From NCBI GenBank assembly GCA_017656235.1, contig JACDOF010000011.1:62001-126000 (forward strand): a DNA stretch of 64,000 nucleotides, given 5' to 3'. The first letter of the stretch is position 1. Each line of letters begins with the position of its first letter. This DNA comes from Brevibacillus sp. (GTDB lineage Bacteria; Bacillota; Bacilli; Brevibacillales; Brevibacillaceae). The position numbers and the translations under genes are program-made. This document shows, piece by piece, positions 54,440 to 63,321 of the stretch. The notes under the pieces were generated by a model, which searched no databases, was not told where the DNA came from, and saw nothing but the letters and a program-made list of their open reading frames with translations.

Positions 54440-56062
54440 ATGATGATACCACGATACATTGTAGATTTTGATCTTGACCGACTTCCGCGCAAACGGACCA
54501 GAGTGGTCGTCGTCGGGGCAGGGATTGCCGGTCTTTACACCGCACTGAGGGTCAGCTTGTATGCAGATGTGGTGTTAATCAGCAAAAAAAAGCTGGATGA
54601 CAGCAATACTCGCTGGGCACAGGGTGGAATCGCCGCCGTGACGGCCAAGTCGGACTCGCCGGCGCTGCATCGACAGGACACGCTTGTAGCCGGAGCCGGA
54701 CTTTGCTGGACGGCGGCTGTCGATGTGCTGGTGCATGAAGGCCCCGAACGGCTTAAAGAGCTGGTCGCTTATGGAACACAGTTTGACCGGGATGAACGGG
54801 GACAGTACGAACTGACTCGCGAGGGTGCCCACAGTCAGCGCCGGATTTTGCATGCACAAGGGGATGCAACGGGTGCGGAAATCGTTCGCGCCTTGTCGGA
54901 GCGTGTGCGGGAGACGCCGCGCATTACCGTTTTGGAGGACCACTTTGTGATTGATGTGATCACCGATGACGAGCAGTGTGTGGGGGCCCTGGTGATGCAG
55001 CCTGACGGGGAGATGTTTTTTCTCCAATCGGATGCAACCGTGCTGGCTACAGGAGGCGCGGGGCAGTTATACCGCTACACCACCAATCCGGACATCGCCA
55101 CCGCGGACGGAATCGCAATGGCGTACCGTGCCGGTGCCGAGATAAAAGATGTGGAGTTCATTCAATTCCATCCGACCGCCCTTTACTATCCCGATGCGCC
55201 CCGTTTTCTGATCTCGGAGGCGGTTCGCGGAGAGGGGGCCGTGCTGCGCAATATCAACGGGGAGCGTTTCATGCCGCAGTATCATCCGCAAAAGGAACTG
55301 GCCCCCCGCGATGTGGTGGCGCGGGCAATCGTCACGGAAATGGAGAAGACCAACTCTGCCTACGTCTATCTGGACATCACGCACGAATCGGAAGAGTTGA
55401 TCAAACACCGCTTTCCGACCATCTACAGGTTTTGCCTGAAGTACGGGCTGGACATGGTGACTGACTGGATTCCGGTCGCACCAGCCTGCCACTACATCAT
55501 GGGTGGCGTTCGCACCGATTTGTACGGGGAGAGTTCAACCAGCCGCCTGTTTGCCTGTGGAGAAGTCTCCTGTACCGGTGTGCATGGGGCCAATCGGCTG
55601 GCCAGCAATTCGCTGTCGGAGGCGGTCGTGTTTGGCCATCGAATTGCCGAGCGCATCAAGGAACTGCCCCCTTTGCAGACCATTCCCTCGATCCGCTACG
55701 AGCAGCCGCGTGAAAATCGGCCCGCCAATCCGATACAGCAGCGGGTGAAACTGCAGAAGCTGATGCTGCGGCATGTTGGTCTGAAGCGAAACGAAAGGGG
55801 ATTACGCAAAGCGATCGAAGAGATGGAACGGATGAAGCGGTTTTTCCACCATGCCTATCGTGACCGGGAAGGGTTTGAGTTCCTCAACCTGCTGAATACG
55901 GCCCTGTTGACCGCGCGGGCGGCTCTCCTGCGCGAGGAGAGCCGCGGCGGCCATTTTCGTACCGATTTTCCGCGCAAGGACGATTTGATCTGGCGCAAGC
56001 ACATCATCCACTCGATCAAGGACGGTGTCAGGGAAGAAGGGAGCGATCCGTATGTGGAATAA
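54440..56062 (+). CDS. nadB: L-aspartate oxidase
   Basis: NadB oxidises L-aspartate to iminoaspartate for NadA. FAD binding is shown by VVVVGAGIAGLYTAL, NTRWAQGGIAAV, LATGGAGQLY, GAEIKDVEFIQFHPTAL and the active-site region GVHGANRLASNSLSEAVVFG. The C-terminal helical domain is normal. Length is 540 aa. ATG 54440 has AGAAGGA upstream. Its 3' end overlaps nadC by 11 bases; the two and probably coaX form one transcript. Confidence 0.95.
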   Translation: MMIPRYIVDFDLDRLPRKRTRVVVVGAGIAGLYTALRVSLYADVVLISKKKLDDSNTRWAQGGIAAVTAKSDSPALHRQDTLVAGAGLCWTAAVDVLVHEGPERLKELVAYGTQFDRDERGQYELTREGAHSQRRILHAQGDATGAEIVRALSERVRETPRITVLEDHFVIDVITDDEQCVGALVMQPDGEMFFLQSDATVLATGGAGQLYRYTTNPDIATADGIAMAYRAGAEIKDVEFIQFHPTALYYPDAPRFLISEAVRGEGAVLRNINGERFMPQYHPQKELAPRDVVARAIVTEMEKTNSAYVYLDITHESEELIKHRFPTIYRFCLKYGLDMVTDWIPVAPACHYIMGGVRTDLYGESSTSRLFACGEVSCTGVHGANRLASNSLSEAVVFGHRIAERIKELPPLQTIPSIRYEQPRENRPANPIQQRVKLQKLMLRHVGLKRNERGLRKAIEEMERMKRFFHHAYRDREGFEFLNLLNTALLTARAALLREESRGGHFRTDFPRKDDLIWRKHIIHSIKDGVREEGSDPYVE

Positions 56063-56897
56063 CTGGGAACTGAAACGAAAGCTGGAAGAGTGGATTCAGG
56101 AAGACATCGGCTTTGGCGACATCACCACGAACAGCACGATTCCCGCAGAGGAACAGGGAACCGGCATCATCTACACAAAAGAGACAGGGGTGATCGCCGG
56201 GCTTGACGTAGCGGAACAAGTGTTTACCCTGATCGATCCGTCCCTTCAATTTTTCCGGCGGACAGAGGATGGAGCGAGTGTGGAGAAGGGAACGGTCATT
56301 GCGGAAGTAACCGGTTCTGTCCGCTCGATACTGAGTGGTGAACGCCTGGCACTCAACCTGATGCAGCGGATGTCCGGCATTGCGACCTGTACCCGACAAT
56401 ACGTACAGGCAGTGGCCGGAACCAAGGCGCGGGTGGTTGATACCCGCAAAACGACGCCAGGCCTACGCATGCTGGAGAAGTATGCGGTACGCGTAGGAGG
56501 CGGACACAATCACCGCTATGCCTTGTATGATGCGGTGATGATCAAGGACAACCACATCAAGGGAGCGGGTGGAATTCGGCAGGCGGTACAAGCGGCCCGT
56601 GCAGCCATCCCGCACACGATGAAGATTGAGGTGGAGGCGGAATCGCTCGACCAGGTGCAGGAGGCACTCGCAGCCGGGGCTGACATCATCATGCTGGACA
56701 ATATGTCGCTGGATGAGATGCGAGAGGCAGTGGCACTGATCGACGGCCGCGCGATCGTGGAAGCATCCGGCGGCGTGACGCTGGAGACAATCGGCGCAAT
56801 TGCGCAGACAGGGGTCGATGTGATCTCGGTAGGGGTGCTCACCCATTCGGTACGTGCCCTTGACATCAGTCTCGATTTAAACCAAAGAAAGCGATAA
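56052..56897 (+). CDS. nadC: nicotinate-nucleotide pyrophosphorylase (quinolinate PRTase)
   Basis: NadC converts quinolinate and PRPP to NaMN. Motifs are [39 protein letters not shown] and [10 protein letters not shown], and GGVTLETI near the C-terminus. Length is 281 aa. ATG 56052 has GGGAG eight bases upstream, inside the end of nadB. With nadA and nadB it completes de novo NAD synthesis from aspartate. Confidence 0.95.
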   Translation: MWNNWELKRKLEEWIQEDIGFGDITTNSTIPAEEQGTGIIYTKETGVIAGLDVAEQVFTLIDPSLQFFRRTEDGASVEKGTVIAEVTGSVRSILSGERLALNLMQRMSGIATCTRQYVQAVAGTKARVVDTRKTTPGLRMLEKYAVRVGGGHNHRYALYDAVMIKDNHIKGAGGIRQAVQAARAAIPHTMKIEVEAESLDQVQEALAAGADIIMLDNMSLDEMREAVALIDGRAIVEASGGVTLETIGAIAQTGVDVISVGVLTHSVRALDISLDLNQRKR

Positions 56898-56911
56898 GGA
56901 GTTTGGAATCG

Positions 56912-57679
56912 ATGCTTTTGGTCATCGACGTGGGCAATACCAATATCGCATTGGGTTTGTACGAGAAGGCAGACCTGCACTACTGCTGGCGGGTGGCGAC
57001 AGACAGAAACAAGACAGAAGACGAGTATGGCATGCTGGTTCGCAGTTTGTTTCACAGTGTCGGTCTGAGTCTGGAACAGGTGAAAGGCGTGATCGTTTCG
57101 TCTGTGGTACCTCCGCTCAACTATGCCATTGATCGCATGTGTACCAAGTATTTTCGCCAAAAACCGCTGATCGTGGGACCTGGAGTAAAAACAGGACTAA
57201 ACATCAAGTCGGAGTATCCGCGCGAAGTTGGAACCGATCGGATTGTCAATGCTGTGGCCGGGATTCACTATTACGGTACCCCCTTGATCGTGGTCGATTT
57301 CGGTACCGCGACAACTTTCTGCTACATTGATGAAAACGCCCAGTACCTGGGGGGAGCGATTGCTCCCGGAATTGGCATCTCGGCGGAGGCACTGGTCAGC
57401 TACGCTGCCAAACTGCCGCGGATCGAGCTGACCAAACCGTCCAGTGTGGTTGGGCGCAACACCGTAGCGTCCATGCAGTCGGGCATTTTTTACGGCTTCA
57501 TCGGTCAGGTGGAGGGAATCGTCCAGCGGATCAAAGCGGGGGCCAAGTGCGAACCGAAGGTGGTGGCGACCGGTGGTCTGGCGGAACTGATTGCGAACGA
57601 GACCGACTGTATCGACACCGTGGACATCCATCTTACGCTAAAGGGACTGCGGCTCATCTACGAGCGAAACAAATCATAA
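56912..57679 (+). CDS. coaX: type III pantothenate kinase
   Basis: CoaX phosphorylates pantothenate, the first step of CoA synthesis; it is the K+-dependent, CoA-insensitive type. Motifs are the ASKHA phosphate loop [11 protein letters not shown] at 5-15, [23 protein letters not shown] and GGAIAPGI. Length is 255 aa. ATG 56912 has AAGGAG ten bases upstream. In B. subtilis it follows ftsH directly; here 15 kb intervene. The hslO gene normally downstream is absent. Confidence 0.95.
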   Translation: MLLVIDVGNTNIALGLYEKADLHYCWRVATDRNKTEDEYGMLVRSLFHSVGLSLEQVKGVIVSSVVPPLNYAIDRMCTKYFRQKPLIVGPGVKTGLNIKSEYPREVGTDRIVNAVAGIHYYGTPLIVVDFGTATTFCYIDENAQYLGGAIAPGIGISAEALVSYAAKLPRIELTKPSSVVGRNTVASMQSGIFYGFIGQVEGIVQRIKAGAKCEPKVVATGGLAELIANETDCIDTVDIHLTLKGLRLIYERNKS

Positions 57680-57724
57680 CCCCCGCTGCACACGAAGTCA
57701 CAGACCGTAATGACACGCAAAGTA

Positions 57725-57763
57725 AACATCCCGTACTTTTCCTGTGAAACGGGATGTTTTTTC
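57725..57763 (+). terminator. terminator after coaX
   Basis: AACATCCCGT/ACGGGATGTT stem, then TTTTTT-like tail. Confidence 0.9.
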
Positions 57764-57832
57764 ATTTATTTTTTGAGCTTGGGCCTTGAAAGGAGCATGA
57801 GTAAGAGGACACCTTCAAGCATTTGGAAGTGA

Positions 57833-57861
57833 TTGACAGATGGGCGCTGAAGATGTATCAT
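57833..57861 (+). promoter_or_regulatory. esterase-gene promoter
   Basis: TTGACA (57833-57838) and TATCAT (57856-57861), 17-base spacer. It leaves a leader of about 215 bases. Confidence 0.65.
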
Positions 57862-57891
57862 TTTCTAGTAACAAAGGAATAATTATCCAAC

Positions 57892-58012
57892 AAGAACAGA
57901 ATGAAGCCCCCTGTTCTTTCCTTTTGGGAATATTTTTTTGAATATTCTGTTATAACAGAAACTTCTGCAATTATTTCTTCCGGAAGCGGAAAGGAGGTGA
58001 TCAGATTGAGTT
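57892..58012 (+). promoter_or_regulatory. structured leader with a 16S-complementary SD
   Basis: Three elements are seen. AAGAACAG/CTGTTCTT (57892-57918) is a hairpin. TTCTGTTATAACAGAA (57945-57960) is a perfect 16-bp palindrome. GAAAGGAGGTGATCA (57989-58003) is complementary to the 3' end of 16S rRNA; eight bases later stands TTG AGT TAG, a two-codon ORF. The true start lies 75 bases further, with its own SD. The extra SD resembles STAB-SD elements that protect mRNA 5' ends (cry3A). Confidence 0.6.
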
Positions 58013-58085
58013 AGGGTTAGGTGCAAGACAGTGCCGGACGAGGTAGGCCAATGAAAACATTTTTGAACAAGGGAGGGAGAATTCT

Positions 58086-59633
58086 TTGCTGAAGAGAAGT
58101 GCCGTCCTGCTGTTAGCTGTTTTATTCGCGTTGGTACTTGCTTCTTCTTCTGTATTCGCAGGCTCTATACGCATCGTTATCGGCACACCCGGGGTACCGG
58201 GGACCTGGTATGTTGGGGAAGCGCCTGCCAATCCCGATCCTGAAAAACCTGTGATCCTGTTTGTTCAGGGACTTAATTCGGCCGCCAGCATCTGGTGGCA
58301 AAACAGCGATATGTATGAAACCGCTTACGAGGCAGGGTACCAGACAGCATTTGTTGAGCTGTATGACTCCGCCGGCACCCCCAAAAACATGTGGAACAAC
58401 GGGCGCCTTTTGGCGGAGTTGATCAAGAAGGTGAGTGACTACTTCCAGAAGGAGATCGTGATTGTGGCCCACAGCAAGGGTGGGCTGGACACGCAAGCGG
58501 CGCTGATTCACTACGGGGCCCATCCCTATGTCTCCCGTGTCATTACGCTGGGCAGCCCGCATTATGGTTCAGAAGTGGCCGATCTCGCCTTCAGCTCATG
58601 GGCGGGGTGGATCGCGGATTTGATTGGTCAACAAAATGAAGCTACGTATGTGCTGCAAACAGGTTATATGAATTACTTCCGCGAGATTACCGATACCCAT
58701 GAAAACAGTGAGCGCAATACCTATTACACACTGGCTGGAGACGCTTGGTATTCTTCCTTGTTCAATCCTTTGTTTATCGGGGGACTGTACTTGTCCGCCT
58801 ATGGCGATAACGACGGGCTGGTAACGGTGAGGAGCGCTCGTTTGCCCTACGCCAGCATGATTCAGGTCGGTCCGTGGAACCATCAGGAAATCACGGAGGG
58901 AAGCAAGACCTTTTCCCTGTTTGAGTCTTACCTGACCCAGGCGGAAACGGTTGGATTCGCTTCGGCCGATCACATGAGCAGACGATCGAACGAGGAGACG
59001 GAGCTAAGCGATGTGTTTATCCGCGGCGGGCAGTTCTCGGGTGAGACCAGCGAATCGTTTTTGGTGGAAAACGACGTCAAGGAAGTGACCATTGACTGGA
59101 TCAGTGCACATCCTGCAGAGGAGATCGAACTGATCTCACCTGACGGGAAGCGAACGCTGGCCAATGTGAAGACATTCCAGGATGATCAGATGTTTAAAGG
59201 TGCCTGGCATCATGTGATGAATGTGAAAAATCCGGATCAGGGAACATGGCACATGCACGTGACTTCCGAAGAGAAGGACGAGGATGCGTATCTGATGACC
59301 GTTCACTACGACTCCAAGCTGTCCGAAAAGTTTGGGATTTCCCTTCAAAAGAACGGCTTTAGCCTTAACACCGACAAGGAGTTTGTCAACCAAAAACAAG
59401 TGAATGCCCAATATCGGATAGAGTATATCCCCGAGAAACAGCGGGGAACATTCGGGCCAAGAACAAGCATGCGGGGCAGCAGCGAGGATGCGTCCTCCCT
59501 CTCTTTTGAGGAAGCGGGCATTTACAACGTTACCATCGACATTCAGGGGGAGACGGCCGAGGGTATTCCTTTTGCGAGAACGATCGTGGAAAATGTGTAT
59601 GTAGATGAGAAAGGAAACAGGTACCAAAAGTGA
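58086..59633 (+). CDS. secreted alpha/beta-hydrolase (lipase/esterase-like)
   Basis: This exported serine hydrolase is 515 aa. The signal peptide is about 1-25 (cleavage after SSVFA). The hydrolase domain (about 50-290) carries the nucleophile elbow AHSKGG (S130), Asp in YGDNDGLVTV (D243 or D241) and His in WNHQEI (H266), as in Bacillus-type secreted lipases. Residues 320-515 look like beta-sandwich domains, perhaps for binding a surface or substrate. The TTG start at 58086 has GGGAGGG eight bases before. It is monocistronic and ends at a terminator. The substrate is unknown. Confidence 0.85.
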   Translation: MLKRSAVLLLAVLFALVLASSSVFAGSIRIVIGTPGVPGTWYVGEAPANPDPEKPVILFVQGLNSAASIWWQNSDMYETAYEAGYQTAFVELYDSAGTPKNMWNNGRLLAELIKKVSDYFQKEIVIVAHSKGGLDTQAALIHYGAHPYVSRVITLGSPHYGSEVADLAFSSWAGWIADLIGQQNEATYVLQTGYMNYFREITDTHENSERNTYYTLAGDAWYSSLFNPLFIGGLYLSAYGDNDGLVTVRSARLPYASMIQVGPWNHQEITEGSKTFSLFESYLTQAETVGFASADHMSRRSNEETELSDVFIRGGQFSGETSESFLVENDVKEVTIDWISAHPAEEIELISPDGKRTLANVKTFQDDQMFKGAWHHVMNVKNPDQGTWHMHVTSEEKDEDAYLMTVHYDSKLSEKFGISLQKNGFSLNTDKEFVNQKQVNAQYRIEYIPEKQRGTFGPRTSMRGSSEDASSLSFEEAGIYNVTIDIQGETAEGIPFARTIVENVYVDEKGNRYQK

Positions 59634-59704
59634 GAGGACGACAACCAGGGTCGGCTGCGGTGCAGCGGAGTCACAGGATGGATCCTCAGATGTGACGATC
59701 AAAC

Positions 59705-59728
59705 GAGCCTGACAAGGCTCTTTTTTTT
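59705..59728 (+). terminator. terminator after the esterase gene
   Basis: GAGCCT/AGGCTC stem, GACA loop, eight T. Confidence 0.85.
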
Positions 59729-59785
59729 GTCCCAGTCTGCTGATATATCCTACCGGTAAAAGCAGGACGAGAGGGGGATGGGAAT

Positions 59786-60526
59786 TTGATTCACCTGCCT
59801 GCAATCAATCCGCTGCGCACCGCCGCATTGCTGGTGCTGGCCGGAACCATATCGTTCGTTACCTTTCAGATTCTCCAACCGCAGACAATTGCGTACGTGC
59901 AGGTGCGGGAAGGGGTGACGCTGGAAGCGGGACAAGTCCTGCAGTGGGAGCATGTTGACACGGGCGAGCTTACATTTGGCGGAACAATGATGAAAGACAG
60001 CGTGCTGCCGCCGGGACTGATTGCCTGGACTGAAATCGAGACGTATCTGGGGGTACCGCTCAGTCGGCCCATCCACGGACCATCACCGCTGTTAACCAGT
60101 GACTTTGAGCGGAATGGTGCATCTGCGCTTGATCTGCCCGCTGACGAAACGCTAAGCCTGATGAGCATCCCTGTGGACAATGTGAGCGGAGTTACACCGG
60201 AATTGTCGAGGGGTGACAGGGTTCATCTTTACGCTTCCTTTGAGGATGAGCAGGGTGCCCACTCCGGGATGCTGTTTCGCGATATGCCGGTGGTTGCCGT
60301 TCAGCGCGAGTTGGACGGCTCCGTAACAGAGTTGGTTGCCGTGTCAATCGCCTTGACCATGGAAGAGGCTGTGCTGTTGACGCATGCACTGCATTACGGA
60401 AAGATTCGGCTCAGCAAGGCCCTGGTTCAGGAAAAGGCACACCCCGGCATTGGCGACAGGACATTTGCCAATGCCTTGATGAAGACGCAAAAACGCTGGG
60501 AAAGAAAGGAGGCAGAAGCACATTGA
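59786..60526 (+). CDS. SAF-domain protein, CpaB/RcpC-like pilus assembly factor
   Basis: This is a likely Tad/Flp pilus assembly protein. One TM helix (about 10-30) is followed by an SAF-like beta domain (about 38-110; AYVQVREGVTLEAGQVLQWE, GVPLSRPIHGPSPLL) and an RcpC-like part (PVDNVSGVTPELSRGDRVHL). Length is 246 aa. TTG 59786 has GAGGGGG eight bases before. Its stop overlaps the CpaE-like gene start (TTGA), so they are coupled. Confidence 0.8.
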   Translation: MIHLPAINPLRTAALLVLAGTISFVTFQILQPQTIAYVQVREGVTLEAGQVLQWEHVDTGELTFGGTMMKDSVLPPGLIAWTEIETYLGVPLSRPIHGPSPLLTSDFERNGASALDLPADETLSLMSIPVDNVSGVTPELSRGDRVHLYASFEDEQGAHSGMLFRDMPVVAVQRELDGSVTELVAVSIALTMEEAVLLTHALHYGKIRLSKALVQEKAHPGIGDRTFANALMKTQKRWERKEAEAH

Positions 60527-61827
60527 ACAAACAACGAGGTCGTTTGCTGATCATCGATCAGGACCTGGTGCTTATCGGCAGCCTGCCTGACATGGAAATA
60601 GGTTTTCTTTGTCAGCAGCTCCGATTCTATTATCCGCAAATAGCCTGCATCGCCTCCTGTTCGGTTCGTGAATCGCACTGGGAGCCGTTTTTGCGCAATT
60701 TGGGGGTGTGGGTGATCAGCAAGCCGGTTCAGATTGCTCAATTGGAACTGCTGGCGGTCCAGTTGGTCCGGTATCACGAGTCGCGCACAGAGTATCCATC
60801 TTCGCCTGCACCGCCATCTGCGCAATCTTTTGCCGGACTATGGCCAGGTGCCGGCCAGGTTCAGCCAATCCTCCAGCCCCCTCAACCACCTCGCTCTCCC
60901 AGGGAGAAACACTTGATCACCGTTTACGGTCCCAAAGGAGGCGTCGGCAAGACGTTTTTGTCACGTGAATTGGCCATTTTTTTTACCCGGCAAAAAAAGG
61001 ACGGGCAGCGGCTCAAGGTACTGGCCGTGGACTTTAACCTCGACCTGGGAACAATTGCCACCTCACTCAACCTGGCACGCCGCCCCAATCTGTACACCTG
61101 GGTTCAGGCCATAGACGAACAACTGGCTGAACTGGTGCGTCAGGAGGGGCGGGATCCGGAGGAGGTAGCTCACGCTGAGTGGCAGGAGTTCAGCGCTCTT
61201 TTGCGCTTATCTCCAGAAGAGGTGGAGCGGTACGTGGTGATCCATCCGGAATCGGGTCTGCACGTATTAACCTCGCCGCAAGACATTCGGCACAGTTTTG
61301 AGATAAAGGACTACCACTTGTACATCATCCTTGAAACCCTGAAACAAAGCGAGTACGACGTGATCTTGATCGATACGGCGCCCGATACGACAGACGCTAC
61401 GATTCAGGCTCTGTTCTTTGCCCAAAAGGTGGTACTTGTGGGCAATCACGTCGTCGATGCGATTGAAAACATTCAGCGCATGTTGAAGCTGTTGCGGGAG
61501 GCTGACTATCCGGAAGAGCGGATTGAGGTATGCATGAATCGGCTGCAGCGCAAGGAAATGTTTACGCTTGAAGAGATTCGCGCCTTCTTTCAGCTTCCTC
61601 CGGGAAAACTTTTGTACACCATTCCAGACGACGCAGAGGTGAAACGCTCGGTCAACACGGGGGTACCCCTGATGCTTGCAGCCGGCCGATCGCAGGCGAG
61701 AGAAGCGGTGGCCTCATTGGGCAGGGTGCTGATACCCTCTCTTTTTGAAGAGAGCGAAGACGAGGTTCAGTCAAAGACACGGAAAGAAAAAGAACGTTCC
61801 TTCTGGTATAAATGGTTTCATAGGTAA
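60523..61827 (+). CDS. CpaE/TadZ-like MinD-family ATPase
   Basis: This is a pilus-localization ATPase. The N-terminal part (about 1-85) resembles a receiver-type domain, a Pro-rich linker (92-125) follows, then a deviant Walker A GPKGGVGKT at 136-144, Walker A' VDFNLDLGT and the switch IDTAPDTTDATI. Length is 434 aa. TTG 60523 has GGAGG ten bases upstream and overlaps the previous stop. It is the last apparently intact gene of the pilus cluster. Confidence 0.85.
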   Translation: MNKQRGRLLIIDQDLVLIGSLPDMEIGFLCQQLRFYYPQIACIASCSVRESHWEPFLRNLGVWVISKPVQIAQLELLAVQLVRYHESRTEYPSSPAPPSAQSFAGLWPGAGQVQPILQPPQPPRSPREKHLITVYGPKGGVGKTFLSRELAIFFTRQKKDGQRLKVLAVDFNLDLGTIATSLNLARRPNLYTWVQAIDEQLAELVRQEGRDPEEVAHAEWQEFSALLRLSPEEVERYVVIHPESGLHVLTSPQDIRHSFEIKDYHLYIILETLKQSEYDVILIDTAPDTTDATIQALFFAQKVVLVGNHVVDAIENIQRMLKLLREADYPEERIEVCMNRLQRKEMFTLEEIRAFFQLPPGKLLYTIPDDAEVKRSVNTGVPLMLAAGRSQAREAVASLGRVLIPSLFEESEDEVQSKTRKEKERSFWYKWFHR

Positions 61828-61837
61828 GGGGGATTCT

Positions 61838-62485
61838 ATGACATTTGACCGCAAAAGCTTGCTCGGTTTGCATTCGTCTGGCCGCACCACGATTTCAGAC
61901 ATTCGACGATCGGCGGGGGAGGTGACACGTGCCCAGCAGCAGAAGGCTGACTGGATGCAGCATGGTGCGGAGACGGGTGAAGAAGCACAGTGGAAACTGA
62001 CCAAAGAGCAAGTTGCATCCATCAAGGCGCAGATTGTAGAAAAATACGGGCGGAAGCTGTGGGAAAAGAAGCACAACGATACTTTTTTGAAGGATGTTGC
62101 TGGCGATCTGCGGACACTTTTGGAAATGGACACAACGCTGCCCAGCCGTCAGTTGGACGTAGAAGTCAAGCGGCTGCTGCAGGAATTGGTCGGGTGGGGG
62201 GCGCTTGATAGCCTGCTGAACGACCCGGATATTACGGAAATCCTTGTTCACCGTTTTGACAATGTGGTGGTGGAAAGAAAGAGCACGGGGCGGATTGAAC
62301 GGCTCCAGGAGAAGATATTTCGTGATGAAGAGCAGCTGCTTCGACTGATTGAACACATTGCTGCAACGATGGGGAGGGAGTTTAACGAGACCAAGGCGGA
62401 AATGCATACGCAGCTCCCCGACGGTTCACGTGTGGCCGCCGTCCATCGCTCTATTTCTCTGGTATGCGGCGTTCAAAACAAGTGA
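61838..62485 (+). pseudogene. truncated CpaF/TadA-like secretion ATPase
   Basis: Residues 1-208 match the N-terminal part of CpaF ATPases: the helical start, then LLNDPDITEILVHRFDNVVV, LIEHIAATMGREFNE and LPDGSRVAAVH. The reading then leaves the family at about 62460 and stops after VCGVQNK, before Walker A, Asp and Walker B boxes. It therefore cannot act as an ATPase. Family length is about 450 aa. ATG 61838 has AAGGGGG five bases upstream. The break joins it to a fragment of another gene, so a deletion is likely. Confidence 0.85.
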
Positions 62486-62923
62486 ATTCGTCAACAATCT
62501 GTATTACTCCGGCGCGGTCAACCGGTGGAGAAGCCAGGAAATCTCAGTGATGCTTTCCGCTTTGCGCAATCGGTTTGATTACATCTTTATCGATTATGGT
62601 TCCTGCGCACCCGAAACGGAAACACTGCATCAGCTGCTGAAGGAATCCGACTGCACGATGTTTTTGCCCGGTCTGACCCTTTCAGCCTACATGGTGCATC
62701 CAGTTGGATAAGAAGATGGCACAAGGTTCCGGACAGCCTGCAGCTGCTCGTCAGTCATCATAGATGAGAGGAGATGAGTGTAAAGCGGGTCAAAGAATTG
62801 TCGGGTCTTCCGCTCTACTGGCTAATTCCGCGGCTGCCTTCCGGAAGGCTGGTTCAATCGCTGCTGACGCGAAGTGTGTTGGCGGAGATGGTGAACTGGA
62901 AGGGAGTGAAAATAACCGGATGA
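62460..62923 (+). pseudogene. remnant of a second MinD/CpaE-like ATPase gene
   Basis: Frame 3 from about 62460 to 62711 reads a fragment with SEFVNNLYYSGAVNRW and FDYIFIDYGSCAPETETLHQ, a Walker-B-like region with no Walker A. From about 62702 the match continues in another frame (WIRRWHKVPDSLQLLVSHH), is cut by TGA at 62765, and goes on with MSVKRVKELSGLPLYWLIPR to 62923. One frameshift, one nonsense codon and a missing 5' half mark it as dead. It may have encoded the next pilus ATPase of the locus. Confidence 0.65.
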
Positions 62924-63021
62924 TTGCAGAGGCCAGGCGATGGGAGTCCAGCCAGATCCGCACTGTGGAAGACATCAAGCAGGCTGCCCGTGACGCCGCC
63001 GTTTCCCAATATCAACTGTGA
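62920..63021 (+). CDS. short ORF, unrecognised, possibly a gene start remnant
   Basis: ATG 62920 overlaps the stop of the preceding remnant (ATGA) and encodes 33 aa ending KQAARDAAVSQYQL. This coupling suggests that it was the start of the next gene of the locus. I do not recognise the family. It could be chance. Confidence 0.3.
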   Translation: MIAEARRWESSQIRTVEDIKQAARDAAVSQYQL

Positions 63022-63159
63022 AAACTGTGAAACGTCAGCAGATCTGTTTAAAATGAAGAGTTGGTGAAACCGATTCCTGTTCCATAAAGAAGAGAAAATG
63101 AGGACTGGATCCTACGGCTCCCCAGCCATGACCTCATCCACCTAAACCATGAAAAAATC
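63022..63159. other. intergenic stretch before the IS-like end
   Basis: No intact gene is seen. Short matches to what could be a transposase C-terminus (DLIHLNHEKIAVCVNLKP near 63130-63185) are too short to assign. Confidence 0.35.
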
Positions 63160-63217
63160 GCCGTGTGTGTCAATTTGAAACCGGCGATGGTGGGTCAAAA
63201 TAAAGTCGGCGTTGACA
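63160..63217. mobile_element. probable IS21-family terminal end
   Basis: Read outward to inward on the minus strand, TGTCAACGCCGACTTTATTT, then GACCCACCATCGCCGG and TTTCAAATTGACAC, follows the repeated pattern of IS21-type ends (TGTCAACGCCGG, TTTGACCCA). No transposase gene is present. The outer edge (TGTCAA) is at 63217. Confidence 0.5.
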
Positions 63218-63241
63218 AAAATTTATAACACTATCTAATAC
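63212..63241 (+). promoter_or_regulatory. hybrid promoter of the mannose-1-P guanylyltransferase gene
   Basis: TTGACA (63212-63217) and TAATAC (63236-63241) have an 18-base spacer. The -35 is the outer tip of the IS-like end. Confidence 0.6.
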
Positions 63242-63321
63242 AGGCTGTTGTACCGTTTCAAACGACTGTCACAGCACATACAGTATACGGAAATCGTATT
63301 AGAAAGTGAGGAAAGACGTTA

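Noticed and set aside
62764-62919. N-terminal part of an 85-codon frame ending at 63021
   Set aside because: It overlaps the better matching ATPase remnant in another frame; only the 33 codons from 62920 show a coupled start.
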